The notes beneath the pieces were generated by a model, which made no database searches, was not told the origin of the DNA, and worked only from the letters and a program-made list of their open reading frames with translations. The position numbers were made by a program, and so were the translations under genes. Shown piece by piece: positions 1 through 14,387 of a stretch of DNA of 64,000 bases (position 1 is the stretch's first letter; each line of letters opens with the position of its first letter). The stretch lies in NCBI GenBank assembly GCA_036571765.1, contig BROE01000016.1, positions 16,256,690-16,320,689 on the forward strand. The letters are read 5' to 3'. This stretch comes from Plecoglossus altivelis. Taxonomy: Eukaryota; Chordata; Actinopteri; Osmeriformes; Plecoglossidae.

Positions 1-42
<42 letters not shown>

Positions 43-2454
43 GGGCTGCCTCTGTAATTCTAAATCTGTGGATCTGGTTGGTATAATGGTGTGTGCCTGT
101 GGATCTGGTTGGTATAATGGTGTGTGCCTGTGGATCTGGTTGGTATAATGGTGTGTGTGTGTGTGCATGAGACTGGGAACCTCACCACTAGGCCTATTTG
201 GTTTAACACACACAAACAATCTTTATGCGTGTGTCAGTGACCTAAAGTGTGTGTGTGTGAGACCTAAGCTGACGTGATCAGAACGTTAAACTGAGGGAGA
301 AACATGAAAGGAATCAGAAAGCAGGAGAACTTGGCCTGCATGCTGACCTGTAGACAGAGACCAGGATGGTACTGAGCATGTGCGTGTGTGTGGTGGGTGA
401 GGGGGCACTCGTGTGGGTGAGCAGGGTGGGGGTATTTGTGTGTTCGTGTGTGAGACTTCCATTTTATATCAGTGATTGTTTCTGTCTGAATCTCTGAGCT
501 GGTGTATTTGTGTATGTCCTGCACGTGTGTGTTGACACAGGTTCATGTCCTCTACACGTGTGTGCTGACGTGTTCATGTGTGTATGTGTGTTGACATGTG
601 TTCATGTCCTGTACATGTGTGTGTGTTGACGCGTACATGTGTGTGTTGACGTGTTCATGTCCTGTACATGTGTGTGTTTTCTGATGCACTGAAAGCTGCT
701 TAATCAGAAACTGGATAAAAGCAAGCATGTTCTACAAACACACACACCTCCCCCCTCCCCACAGAGCAGTAATTATCAAAGACCACTCAAGTGTTTCACA
801 GCCCTCTTCACCCATACGCACACTCACACACACACACTCACTCACACTCAGACACACACACTAAACATCTGCACAGAGGCACTCAGCCTCAGTCTGGTTA
901 TAGTGCTCTGGTGTGTGTGGGGGGAGGTCCCTTTCAGGATGGATGGAGGGAGGAGAGGAGGAGGGAGGGAGGAAAGGAGGATGGAGGGATGAGAGTAGTA
1001 TGGAGGGAGAGGAGATGATGGAGAGATGAGGAGAGGAGTCAAGCTGCTTCTCTGCTTAGACGACCATGTGACTTGGACACCCAGTGAGACGAGGTGTGGA
1101 GGGAGATGGAAGATGGAGTGGCTAGTGGGAGACGGTGAGATGTTTGCATGGTGAAATCCCTGACTAAGCTGTTCTTTTCTCTCCATGTCTGGAGCTGGTT
1201 GGCTTGGCAGCTATCAGCAGCTTGGTACCTGCATCATGCTGGCTGGAGATGCTTCATGCTAGCCTGGGCTGGACTATCAGCACATCTGTTACAGCTGAAG
1301 GGATTTCAGTCTGAGAAGAAGGTTTCTGATGGAAATGTTAGATGCTTAATCATAGGGATTTATCATCCTGAATGAAGACTTGTCTTCTAATTCTAACAAA
1401 TAGTTTCTTCTTTCCTTTCCTCCGTCCCTCGTTCCCTCCATTCTTTCTTTCTGTCTATCTTTATTCCTTTCATAATTTCCTTCTTTCCTTCCAATTCTAC
1501 CTCCATCAATCTTTCGTTCTTCGTCGTCCTTCCTTTTTATCCTGTGCTTTTCTCCCTCCCTCCCTCCCTCCCTCCCTGTCCCTCTCCCTCTCTCCCTCTC
1601 TCTATCTCTCCCTCCCTCCCTCCCTCCGTCCCTCCCTCCCTGTCCCTCCCCCTCTCTCCCTCTCTTTCTTTCTCTCTCTCTCTCCCTCTCTCTATCTCTC
1701 CCTCCATCTCTCTATCCCTGTCCCTCTCCTTCCCACTCTCTCTCTCCCTCCCTCTCTCCCTCTTGTATTCCTCCAGACACTAAAGGTGCTTCTCTCATTT
1801 TAATAGAAGCATATGTTTTTCCTTTTTTTCCGCCCATGAATAAATTATCAAAGAGAACAAGCGCGACTCCCTGCATGGAAAGTGGCAGTGTTCGAGTGTG
1901 TGTGTGTGTGTGTGTGTGTGTTGATGTGCGTGTGGAGGGAACTGATGGGGTGACATAGGTGGAAGGTGCACTGCACATCTGGTATTGACTGAGAGAGCTG
2001 GAGGAGATAGGACACACACATACACGTGTACACGCACACACACACACACACACACACCCCGAACTAGTTAGTTGGGAGGATGATATGAAGGGCAGCCAGA
2101 CAGCCAGCATCTCTCTTAAAGACACACATACACACCACACACACTCCTCACACAAATAAACATATACACTCGCAAACACTTTCTTCCTCCATTTCCCACT
2201 GCTGGTCTCTTCCACTCACTCACTGGAGGGTCTAGTATCTGTGGGTCGATAGTGTAGCCATGGGGAGGCTAATCAATGGGCTAGATTTACACAGCTGGAG
2301 AAAGACAAGCCTGTTTCCTATCTACAAATGCACACACACACACACGCACACACACACACACACCTCCCCCATGGTGCAGAATGTGAAGGACAGAGCTTAC
2401 AGCTTGTCAAGACTTCCGTGAATATCCACACGTGTCTGTGTGTGTGTATGAATG

Positions 2455-2494
<40 letters not shown>

Positions 2495-3431
2495 CGTGCG
2501 CGCGCATGCATAACAGATGTCTTCATGGATCCATATGTTTCAAACATTTTTAAAAAACAACAGCCCTTTTTCTTCCCCGATCTCCAAACAATCCTTGTGC
2601 TGAAAAATAAACAACAACATACCGCAAAATAGGATTCACGCGCCAACGATGACGATCACCAGTGAAAGGAAACGGCGCTGGAGAGCGAGGCTGTGTCAGG
2701 ACTCTCACTTGACTATTAACTGGCTTCCTCTAGTGCAGGTCAATTAACATCAAGACCCTGTTCAGTTTGTGAATGCTAATACTGGTATCCACATAGCAGA
2801 ATCTCACTAATGGACGTGCTCATCCTGATTCACTGTGTGTTCTGCCGTAGTCAGCTAAGAAGCGTTTTAAAGCCCTGCCTGAGTGTGCAAAGTAATTAAA
2901 TGTTTATCACTATCTGGCAGACAGATATGCTAAAAAGGTTCCACCTTACAGTGTCCGCTTTACAAAGAGGCGCTATCAAAATCTGATTATTATTATCATC
3001 TTCCAACCTTTTGTGGAGGAGACAAAGTGGACAAGGAACGCAACAGCAGCAGAAACAAACGTAGACTTCATCCCAAACGCAAACATGGATGGAACATGTT
3101 CAGGCTGTGCACTGCAAAGCACAAACATTCATCAGATGAGCTTCCTTTATTCAGGGGAGTACTCAAGTTAGTACCCAAACTCCTCTTAGCAAGTTAGTTG
3201 GGATGGAGGGGGGAGGGGGGGGAGCCATAAATCCAATTACTTTATGCAAAGTGATTCAAAGTGCTGGTGTTCTGTAACAAGAACAAAACACAGCCATGTT
3301 CACTATCGCCAAACAATGACTGACAGGCCAATCACAGACGGCTTTTATGGGCGTAATAGCCAATGAGGAAAAAGAGAGGGAGAGTGTCAGAGAAAGATCA
3401 GTCGCAGCGAACCTTGCCAACAAACCAAACT

Positions 3432-3462
<31 letters not shown>

Positions 3463-3743
3463 CACACACATACGTAGAAGTGCAGCTCCCCACAGCATTT
3501 GTTCTGTAAGAACTGGATGCATTTGGAGCATTGATCTCAGTTGTGGGATGTTGTTGATGTGGAAATGTGCAGACTTCAGTTAGCTCTCCAGGAGCTTTCA
3601 CTGATGTGCTACACCACGGGCACACACACACACACACACATTGCTTCTTAATAACAGTGTGTGTGCTGTGTGCATTGTGTGTGAGAGAGTGTGAGTGTGT
3701 GTTTGTGTGTGTGAGAGAGAGAGTGTGAGTGTGTGTGAGAGAC

Positions 3744-3774
<31 letters not shown>

Positions 3775-3782
3775 ATGTGTGA

Positions 3783-3845
<63 letters not shown>

Positions 3846-5151
3846 TGTGTGTTTGGGCTGGACTTTCTGGATTTGATCATTTTCTTTGTTCTGGTCCTCC
3901 CTGAGCTGTGCTGTCATGCTGCTACACACACACACACACACACACCCCTGACCTTTCCCAAACTATCTGGAGTCACACTCCAGGAGGTGTGAAAATCACC
4001 TCTGACACTGTGTGGGCGTGTGACGGAGTGAAGGCACACGCACTTGCGTGTGTGTCTGTGTGCATGTCTGCGTGCATGTCTGCGTGTGTGTCTGCGTGCG
4101 TGTCTGCGTGCGTGTCTGCGAGCGTGTCTGCGTGTGTGTCTGCGTGCGTGTCTGCGTACGTCTGCGTGTGTGTCTGCATGTGCGTCTGCGTGCGTGGGAA
4201 CAAGCACTGGGGTGTGTTTGCTAGAGCACAGGTCTGCTCAATCGTGTGTGCTTCTGTGTGTGTGTGTGTGTGGCCTGTGGTATTTGTGTGTGTACAAGTG
4301 TGTGAATTGCGTGCGTGTCTGTGCGCAGCTAAATTCAGTTTCTCGACTGTCAGATGAATTTAGCTCTGTGGAAGAAGCATAACCATGTGGCAGCTTTGGA
4401 TCTGTGCTCTGTGACAAAACTTCTTAGAGAAACGTCTGTCTGTGTGTGTGTCTGTGTTTTGTATGTGTGTGTATCTGTTTGTGTGTGTTTTGTATGTGTG
4501 TGTGTCTGTTTGTGTGTGTTTCGTATGTGTGTGGTCTCCCAGTTTTACTGTGGTGAATGGTGCAGGATTGCTGCAGCCTGACAAACTTCAACACCCTCTG
4601 ACAGACAATACTCTCTCTCCCCTCTCTCCTTTTCTCTGTCTCTCCCCACTCCCATCTCTCTCCCTCTGTCCTTTTCTCTCGCCCCCGACTCCCCTCTCTG
4701 TCCCTCTCTCCCCTCTCTGTCCCTCTCTCCCCTCTCTCTCCCTCTCTCCTTTTCTCTGTCTCTCCCCTCTCTCCCTCTTCTCTTTTCTCTCCTCCCTCCC
4801 CTCTCTCTCCCTCTCTCCTTTTCTCTCCCTCCCTCTTCTCTCTCTCCGTCTCCTCTTTTCTCTCCTCCCTCCCATCTCTCTCCCTCTCCTCTTTTCTCCC
4901 CCTCCCTCTCTCTCACACACACGTTATCCTTTCTGTCCCCTAGCTATCAGCACATGCTCATGGAAGTATGCTTCTGGGCCAGACGGCCTCTGCTGTACAT
5001 CAAGCCGGCCTTTTACAGAAGCCATCAAATAGACTTTCAACTTTGTCTTTTGCTAAACGAAAGAAAAAAAGAACTCCGCTCTCTCTCTCTCACCTCTATG
5101 TTCTCTCTCTTCATACTCCTGTTCTCCCTCTCTTCTCCTCCCTCTTCTTAT

Positions 5152-5189
<38 letters not shown>

Positions 5190-5257
5190 TGTGAGAGAGA
5201 CGTGTGTGTGTGAGAGAGACGTGTGTGTGTGTGAGAGACGTGTGTGTGTGTGAGAGA

Positions 5258-5297
<40 letters not shown>

Positions 5298-6313
5298 AGA
5301 CGTGTCAGTCTGAGCTAGTGGGAGCTTTATTATTCTCTTTCATAGTGTTAATAAGGCAGCTGTCCACCACAGCTGAAAAGTCCCTGGTTGACAGCGAGCT
5401 GTTTGTTTTTCTCTCCCTGTGTCTCCCTCCTCCTTAAAGACGAGAGAGACCGCTCCTTTCCCCCGCTCCTCTCCTCCGCTCCTCCTCTCATCCTCTCCGC
5501 TCCGCTCCTCCTCTCCTCCATTCCTCTCCCCCGCTCCTCCTCTCCCCGCTCCTCTCCTCCTCTCCCCCGCTCCTCTCCCCCGCTCCTCTCCTCCTCTTCC
5601 CCGCTCCTCTCCTCTCCTCCTCTTCCCCGCTCCGCTCCTCCGCTCCTCTCCCACAACATGGGGCGCAGCGCTCACACAGGAGCCGTAGCTAAACCAATGA
5701 CAAGCCCCGACAGCCAATGACAGGCTTGACCTAGCATCCTAGCAGCCAATCAATGGAAAAACGACCTTCCCTGTCAGCCTATCATCACTCTCTATGACAG
5801 GCTACAATTTTACAGCCAATCATCTGATCTAAATTGGCGAGAACGATTCACGTGGAATTTGACCTGTTACCAACGGACTCCAGTTCTATCCTGTAATTAG
5901 TTTGTTAGTTCGAAACTACCCTGACATGTCGTGTTGCTACGGGCGTACGGGCTCCTCTCTAAACTGTCCCAGCTACCTGTAGTGGAGAGGTGAGGGTGGA
6001 GAGGTGAGGGTGGAGAGGTGAGGGTGGAGAGGTGAGGGTGGAGAGGTGAGGGTGGAGAGGTGAGGGAACAGCTGAGCGGAGCTCCAGTCAGTGTCAAACC
6101 ACCACCTACACCTTTGTGTTCACGCTTCCATGGAGCCCATCGCCGTGGAGACTCAGCCGCTGTGTAGAAGTTGGTCGTCAGACCTCTTGTCACGCTCGCC
6201 AACGCGGCGGATTGCAGTTTAATTGAATCGAATGAACTTTATCGATCCCCGTGGGGAAATTAGATTATCCTAAGGCACCGGGTGGTGTGTGACTCCCTGT
6301 CCTCTACTTCCAG
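1..6313. other. smap1 intron: repeat-rich, no exon seen
   Basis: This is the intron before the first visible smap1 exon. It holds (GT)n at 2-40, a 31-bp repeat (GTGGATCTGGTTGGTATAAT) three times at 66-163, GTTGACGTGTTCATGTCC-type repeats at 530-690, CT-rich tracts at 1410-1770, 4610-4915 and 5410-5650, mixed GT/GA at 3655-3846, a TGCGTGTCTGCG repeat at 4040-4195, and a 14-bp GAGGTGAGGGTGGA repeat at 5987-6063. At 6220-6268 a segment with ATCGATCCCCGTGGGGAAAT resembles the 3' tail of a common fish LINE. Unique stretches at 2520-3350 and 5650-5980 show no splice-bounded frame I recognise. Confidence 0.6.
6220..6268 (+). mobile_element. LINE-tail-like fragment, fish type
   Basis: The phrase ACTTTATCGATCCCCGTGGG followed by GAAATTAG resembles the frequent fish repeat tail reading actttattgatccccgaggg. 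Only about 50 bp is recognisable and it ends 45 bp before a smap1 exon. The match is from memory of fish repeats. Confidence 0.4.
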
Positions 6314-6389
6314 AAGAGAGACGAGCTGCTGGACTCCAGAGACAGTCCCAAGAGGAGCGGGGAGCCGGCCATCGACCTGCTGGGCCTGG
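6314..6389 (+). CDS. smap1: smap1 coding exon, first in window (clathrin-box exon)
   Basis: The exon follows a pyrimidine-rich acceptor (cctctacttccag) and ends at a strong donor, CTGG/GTAAGA. It is 76 nt: 25 codons plus one base. It encodes KRDELLDSRDSPKRSG and then EPAIDLLGL. The leftover G joins AT of the next exon to give Asp, completing LLGLD, the clathrin-box motif known in SMAP1. The donor is the first unit of a 66-bp tandem repeat. Confidence 0.9.
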
Positions 6390-7059
6390 GTAAGACACGA
6401 CTAACAGATAACCTATCAGGTGGTCAGTGGTGATGACCAGAGGGAATGGGCGCGGGTAAGACATGACTAACAGATGACCTATCTGGTGGTCAGTGGTGAT
6501 GACCAGAGGGAATGGGCGCGGGTAAGACACGACTAACAGATGACCTATCAGGTGGTCAGTGGTGATGACCAGAGGGAATGGGTGTGGGTAAGACGTGACT
6601 AACAGATGACCTATCTGGCGGTCAGTGGTGATGACCAGAGGGAATGGGCCTTGGTAAGACATGACTAACAGATGACCTATCTGGCTGCCAGCAGTGGTAA
6701 CCTAAGGGATGTGCCTCAGGAATGGCGGGTATGACCAGACCTGGGGCGAGGGGGGGAGGGGGAGGCTATATGGTCTCTTTACTGGGACCTATACAGGTCT
6801 CTCTCTTTCTCATTCTCTCCCTTGGTGAATTGACAGGGGATTTGGGAATGTCAGCTGTGAGAGAAGAGGCGAGTGTGTGTGTGTGTGTGTGTTAAATTAG
6901 ATAGATGCAGGGGATGCAGGGGTCTGTGTGTGTGTGTGTGTTAAACTAGATAGATGCAGGGGGGTGCAGGGGTCTGTGTGTGTGTGTGTATTAAACTGGA
7001 TAGATGCAGGGGGGTGTGTGTGTGTGTGTTAAACTGGATAGATGCAGGGGGGTGCAGGG

Positions 7060-7091
<32 letters not shown>

Positions 7092-10037
7092 TAAACTGGA
7101 TAGATGCAGGGGGGTGCAGGGGTCTGAGAGGATACAGTCTGAAGGGACTCTGAGATTGAACCATGCCCGCCACTGATGAGTGTTTCCACGGTGACCCAAA
7201 GGCCACAAATCCCAGTGCAGCCATACCATAATAGAAGGACAGATGACCCAGCTGGCTGTGTGATCGCTCTACACTCCCTCCAGACTGGTGCCAGGAACAT
7301 ATATCTCTCTATCTTCCCCTCTCTTTGTCTCTCTATCTCCGTATCTCTGTTTCTCTGCCTTGTTCTCTCTCTCCCTCCTCTCTCTCTCCCTCTTCTCTCT
7401 CTCTCTCTCTCTCCCTCCTCTGTCTCTCTCTCTCTCTCTCCCTCCTCTCTCTCTCCCCTCTCTCTCTCTCCCTCCTCTCTCCCCCCCACTCTCTCTCTCT
7501 TTCTCTCTCTCCCTCTTACCTCTCTCCCTCCTCTCTCTCCCTCCTCTCTCTTCTCTCTCTCTCTCTCTCTCTGTCTCTCTCCCTCCTCTCTCTCTTTCTC
7601 TCTCTGTCTTCATTACTTTCTCATTTTACTTTTCTCCATTAGGCCTTGTGGTGAAAGTTTAGTGAGTGAAGTCTGAGGTCAGAAGAATTGGTCGTGATCT
7701 GTGTATTCTTGCAGCAAGGATGAGCCGTTCTAAAAAAGTACCAAAGTTCTGTCTGGAACAGAAGAACTGTGTGACATTCCATTATCTGAGCACTCCTTTA
7801 AACTACTTCCAGACAGTTACATAATCAATGCAATAGTTCACATCTATCAAAAGAGGACCTCCACAATATGCAAAGAAGGAAACATTCACCAATAAGGAAA
7901 CAGGCTGCAGTTGTTAACACAGCTGTTCAACACTAGACACAGCTTAACACAGCTGTTCAACACTAGACACAGCTTAACACAGGGGTTTAACACTAGACAC
8001 AGCTTAACACAGGGGTTTAACGCTAGACACAGCTTAACACAGGGGTTTAACGCTAGACACAGCTTAACACAGCTGTTCAACACTAGACACAACTTAACAC
8101 AGCTGTTCAACACTAGACACAGCTTAACACAGCTGTTCAACACTAGACACATCTTAACACAGCAGTTCAACACTAGAGAGAGTCTAAGACAAGACACAGA
8201 CACATTCCTGAACTATCATGGTTCACATTTGTCTCGCGTTAGAGTAGCAAGCAGAAACCTAAGCAACACTGTTTCAGGCCAAAAGGTTATTCTAGCTTAA
8301 CAGTTAACTTCACCTAAACAATAACTGTTCCAGGACAAATCATTTTGGAGACATCTTAAAGTATTTTTCTGTGACAGCCTCTTTCACCTTCACTTTCCCT
8401 GTCTCTGTTCCTCGATCTGCTCTGCTCTCTATATCTCATCTTCCTCGTCGAACTGCGTAAACGATTTTCCATGTTCTATTCGCCTTCAAGGACCTCAATT
8501 CTGTTCACACTTACAGGGCTAAATTATGAATGTACTATCACAGTATTAATACAGAGAAATACCACTGACTGCCTGTATGTCTGCCTGTATGTCTGCCTGT
8601 CTTTCTGTCTCTGTCTGTCTGCCTGTTTGTCTGTCTGACTATCTACCTGTCTGTCTTTATGCCTGCCTGTCTGTCTGCCTGAATATCTGCTTACCTGTCT
8701 GTCTGACAATCTGGCTGTTCCCCATCCTCTTCCATAGCTGGTTTTAGTTCACTATACACCCACGGGAGGGTGAAATATCATGTGAATGTGCAATCTCACA
8801 CACAATCTATCTCTTAGTGTCTGGCACGCGCTCTCTCCATTCCTCCTTCAGTGCTTTATGGACATGGCACCCGCTGAACCACATGTGGGGAAATGGATTT
8901 TGTCACAGAAAATTGCTAATTGCTGAAACCCCCAAATAACAAACAACAAACGCTTCAGCATGTTGCTCAGGTCTAACGAGGGCGAAGGGAGGCTGTCTGA
9001 CTGTAAATAACCTTGGTGCACATTCTCATCACACATGCACGCTTGCTTACACACACGCTCAAACACACACACACGCTTACACACACACATGCTAACACAC
9101 ACACATGCTCACAGTTACACACACTCACTTACACACAAATGCTTACAAACATACACATACTACGACACACACACACACTTATACACGCTTACACACCCTC
9201 ACACACACACTTATACACACACACATTTATACACACTTACACACACACACACCTTTGTTACACCTAGCAGGCATGGACAGTAGATGAGATTTCACACCTA
9301 ATCAATACTGCCTAGCGGTCAATGCTTAATTCTCTGTCTCTGTCTATCCCTCTTTCTTTCTATCTCTCTCTCTGCCTCTCTCCCTCTCTCTATCTATCCC
9401 TCTCTCTGCCTCTCTCCCTCTCTCTATCTCTGTCTCCCTCTGGCTCTCAATTAATTTATTTCGCTGTCTCTGTCACTCTATCAATTCATTTTCATCTCTC
9501 CTTCTCTTACTCTGTCTCTTTCTCTCTGTCATTATCTCTCTCCCTATATCTCTCTATCCTTTGCCCCCCCTGCTCTCTCTCTCTCAGATGCACCTGTAAG
9601 TGGAGCTGCAACCAGTGTGAGTGGCTCCAGCAGTGGACCAATCAGCGATGACCTGGACATTTTTGGACCAATGGTGTCCAACCCACTCCCCTCCTCTAAC
9701 CATCCCCAGGTGTGTGTCTCGGGGTATCGCTGTATAAAATATCTATCTGTATGCAAATGTGAGTTAAAATTCCCCCTATATCAGTTATTAAACTGAAGGA
9801 GAGAACATTTAGGGAATTACATTTCAGCTGGAACTACCAAGTGGCTTTTAGCACGTAGAATGTCTCCAACCTGTTAGCTAGCTTGTCTCGGGGGTTCAGC
9901 TCTGTGGGGATCTACTGGAGCAACCAGAACAGATGCTGCTGTCCCATTAAGATAGAATTCTGCACTGCTCTCACACTCCACCTGTCTCCAATGCCCTTTT
10001 CCCACAGACCACAGTGCTTTCACACTCAAAAGCAGAT

Positions 10038-10102
<65 letters not shown>

Positions 10103-10336
10103 TCTTCTATGTCACCGTCTTATCACTCACCACAGACAGCAGCAGCAGAGCTTGATAAAGAGTTGTTTTCTTCTACACACCCAGTAATCCCACACACGCA
10201 TGTAGGAACACAGTCCTGCGATGCAGGTCCCACACATTAGCACACACCAAGGCGTGGCCACAGAGGATGTTTAGCTGCCGTTCGTCTGTCTGCTGTGTGA
10301 TGATGTTCTTGGAGAGAGGTATAAAGGAAGGGAGAT

Positions 10337-10378
<42 letters not shown>

Positions 10379-13300
10379 GTTAGAGAGGCTGTGAGATGAA
10401 GGGTAAGGGAAAAGGAAAGAGATGCAAGTGTGTGAGAGAGAGAGGAGAGAGATCATGTGAGAGAGTGAGATCATGTGAGAGTGAGAGATAATGTGTGAGA
10501 GAGAGCTAATGTGGAAGAGATAGATAATGTGAGAGAGGGGAGAGAGAGAATGTGAGAGAGGAGAGAGAATGTGAGTGAGTGGAGAGAGAATGTGAGTGAG
10601 GGGAGAGAATGTATGAGAGAGAGAGGGGAGGGAGAGAGAAGGGAGAGGTAATGTGAGTGGGGAGAGAGAGAATGTGAAAGAGAGAATGTGGGAGAGGGGA
10701 GAGAAAAAATGTGGGAGAGAGAGGGGAGAGAAAGAGGAGAAGAGAAAGGTAATGTGATTGAGTATGTTGTTGTGTCTGGAGGACAGTGTCACGGAGGTCT
10801 ACGGTGAATGTTCCGAAGATGGTCCCTTCTCTGAAACCACGACTGACACTGTGGCTTTGTAAGGCCTGTCATGAGAGAAGCGTGTGTGTGAGAGAGGGAC
10901 GGAGGGAGGGAGATGGAGAGGGAGAGATGGAGGGAGGGAGAGACGGAGAGGGAGAGAGACGGAGGCGGAGAGAGAGACGGAGGGGGAGAGAGACGGAGGG
11001 AGAGAGACACGGACAGGGAGAGAGACACGGAGAGGGAGAGAGAGACGTAGAGGGAGAGGGATAAAGAGACGGAGAGGGAAAGAGAGACGGAGAGGGAAGG
11101 AGAGACGGAGGGAGGGAGAGAGACGGAGAGGGAGAGAGATGGAGGGGGAGAGAGACGGAGAGGGAGAGAGAGACGGAGAGGGAGAGAGAGACGGAGAGGG
11201 AGAGAGAGACGGAGAGGGAGAGAGAGACGGAGAGGGAGAGGGAGAAAGAGACGAAGAGGGAAATAGAGACGGAGAGGGAAGGAGAGACGGAGGGAGAGAG
11301 AGAGACGGAGAGGGAGAGAGACGGAGAGGGAGAGAGACGGAGAGGGAGAGAGACGGAGAGGGAGAGAGATGGAGGGAGAGAGAGACGTAGGGAGAGAGAG
11401 ACGTAGGGAGAGAGAGACGGAGGGAGAGAGAGAGCTTGAAGCAAATGAAAGCAGAGAGAGATGGATAGAGCAGGGGGTGGAGACTGACAGAACAGACTCA
11501 GTCTGTTTTCACTGGAGTTTTTTTTTCTCCTGTCTGATTGGTGGCAGGTGACACAAGAGGGAGCGGTCACCAAAAAACTGTTCAATTACACAGAGAGGAG
11601 AAACGCTACTGAAATACCACAGCAGTCCCCTCCAGCCTCCACCCTGCCCTTTACCTCTCTCACACATACACACACACACACAGCCACTCACACACACACA
11701 GACGGCCACACACACACACACACACACACAGACGGCCACTCACACACACACGGCCACGCACTCACACACACACACGGCCACTCACGCACACACAACAACA
11801 CACACACATACCCACGCATGACCACACACACCCCTCCTGTTCCTGGGTGATCAGCTCTAAGCCCACAGTAGCTGCACAGCAGCTGGAGCAGGTCAGATGC
11901 TCTGGAGGTCCTAGCATGAAGAGCAATTACTGCTGCCCTAACCACGCACACACATACACACATACATACAAACACACACACACACACACCCTCACACACA
12001 CACACACGTACACACACCTGGCATGAGGAGCAATTACTGTTGCTCCGACCACACAGACATACACACACACACACAGACATGCACAACCACACACATACAT
12101 GTACACACATACACACACCTGGCATGAAGAACAATTACTGTTGCCCCGACCACACACACACACTCAGACATGCACAACCACACACATACATGTACACACA
12201 TACACACACCTGGCATGAAGAGCAATTACTGTTGCCCCGACCACACACACACACACACAGACATACACACACACAGATGTACGCACTCGCTTATACACAC
12301 ACCTAGCATGAAGAGCAATTACTGTTAACCCAACCACACAACCACACACACAGACGTACACACACATATAAACACACACATACCTGGCGTAAAGAGCAAT
12401 TACTGTTGCCCCGACCACACACACACACACACACACACAGACATACACATCTACACATACACACCTAATATGAAGAGCAGTTACTTTCCCATCATAAACC
12501 CCACAACCACACACACACACTCACAAACACAGCCCACACTACACAAGCAACAAAGGACCTAGAACCAGTCTGAAGAACAGGAAGTCCGTGACCTGCTTGG
12601 TGGTCAGGTGCACCGTGTCAGGAGCACAGATAACTGCAGGAGCGGCTAGCTAGCAGCACTGCCTGGCGATTGGCACACGGTGTTTCCATGTAGCATGTAG
12701 CTAGCGGCACTGCCTGGCGATTCGCACACAGTGTTAGCATGTAGCTAACTGTGCTGCTTGGCAGTTAGCAGACAGTGTTTCCATGTAGCATGTAGCTAGC
12801 GGCACTGCCTGGCGGTTAGCACACAGTGTTTTCATGTAGCTAACTGTGCTGCTTGGCAGTTAACACAGTGTTTCCATGTAGCATGTAGCTAATTGTGATG
12901 CTTGGCAGTTAGCACACAGTGTGTGGTTGTGCATGAAACACACAGTGTTTCCATGTAGCAGCAGAAGGCAGAGGAAGCTCTCAGCTCAGCCTGCCACGCG
13001 CTGTAGCGCTCTGGTGCTGCACAGCTAAGCTGCCCTCCCTGCTTTAGCCTGGTTTGAGCTGCTGTCCTGTGTGGCTCTGCTCACTCGGCCAGGAGCATGT
13101 ACACACACACACATCCTCAGACACACACACGCACGTACACACACACACACAGACATCCTCACCCGCACACACACACGTACACACACACAGGCATCCTCAC
13201 CCGCACACACACACGTGCACACACACAGGCATCCTCACCCGCACACACACATCTACATGCACATCATCAGACGCACACACACACGCACATCTACACACAC

Positions 13301-14348
13301 ATCCATCCTTACACAAAGACTGTGTGTCACTAACATCTAGAACATGCAAATATAGAAGGAAAGACAAGATTCATTGTGAAATAAAGTCTGTACACATGGT
13401 GCCTGGCGCTTGGTTTATGCTTCCGGTATAACTGACTGGGAAACAAACACACACATGCCACATACACACACACACCATACACACGCCACACACACACACA
13501 CCATGCACACGCCACATACACACACGCCACATACGCACGCACACGCCACATACACACATGCACACACGCCACATACACACGCACACGCCACATAAACACA
13601 TGCACACACGCCACATACACACGCACACGCCACATACACACGCACACGCCACATACACACGCACACACGCCACATACACACACTACACACGCACACACGC
13701 CACATACGCACACGTTTCACCACTGAGCTGCTTTCCGCGGCTATTAAACAGGATTGGTGTGTGCTCTCCTATCTCAGAATATGTCAATTATAAAAATGCG
13801 ATTAGAGCTCTGAATGAGCTGGGATTTGTGTTATCCTCAGCTTGCCAACCTTGAGGGGGTTTTACTCTCGGAATATTCTGGAAACACGGAGAGGGAAGGG
13901 AGGAGGGGGAGTGTCTGTTGTTGCCTTTGAATCTGTCCTCTCTATCCCCAACTTACACTGACACAATGTCCTCTCTTTCCAACCACACACACACATACTG
14001 ACCCACACACACATACTGACCCACACAGACTGACACACACACACAGACTGACACATGCTCAAACACACACATACTGACCAACACACACAGACTGACACAC
14101 ACACACAGACTGACACACACACAGACTGACACACACACAGACTGACACACACATGCTCAAACACACACATACTGACCAACACACACAGCCTGACACACAC
14201 ATGCTCAAACACACACATACTGACACACACACGTACTGAGGACTGATGTAGTGTACGCATGTACGCATGTACTGAAGCTGTGGACATGCATGTACTCAAA
14301 CACACACACACACGCATCTACTCAAACACACACACACACACATCTACT

Positions 14349-14387
<39 letters not shown>

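Noticed and set aside
6270..6662. 130-residue frame on the minus strand over the 66-bp array
   Set aside because: It is open because 66 is a multiple of three, and it overlaps a confident + strand smap1 exon.
7914..8183. CRISPR-like array of 30-bp units
   Set aside because: Units are head to tail with no spacers, in a vertebrate intron. It is a minisatellite.
11913..12510. Repeat-spacer pattern resembling CRISPR
   Set aside because: The spacers are all (CA)n and the host is a vertebrate.
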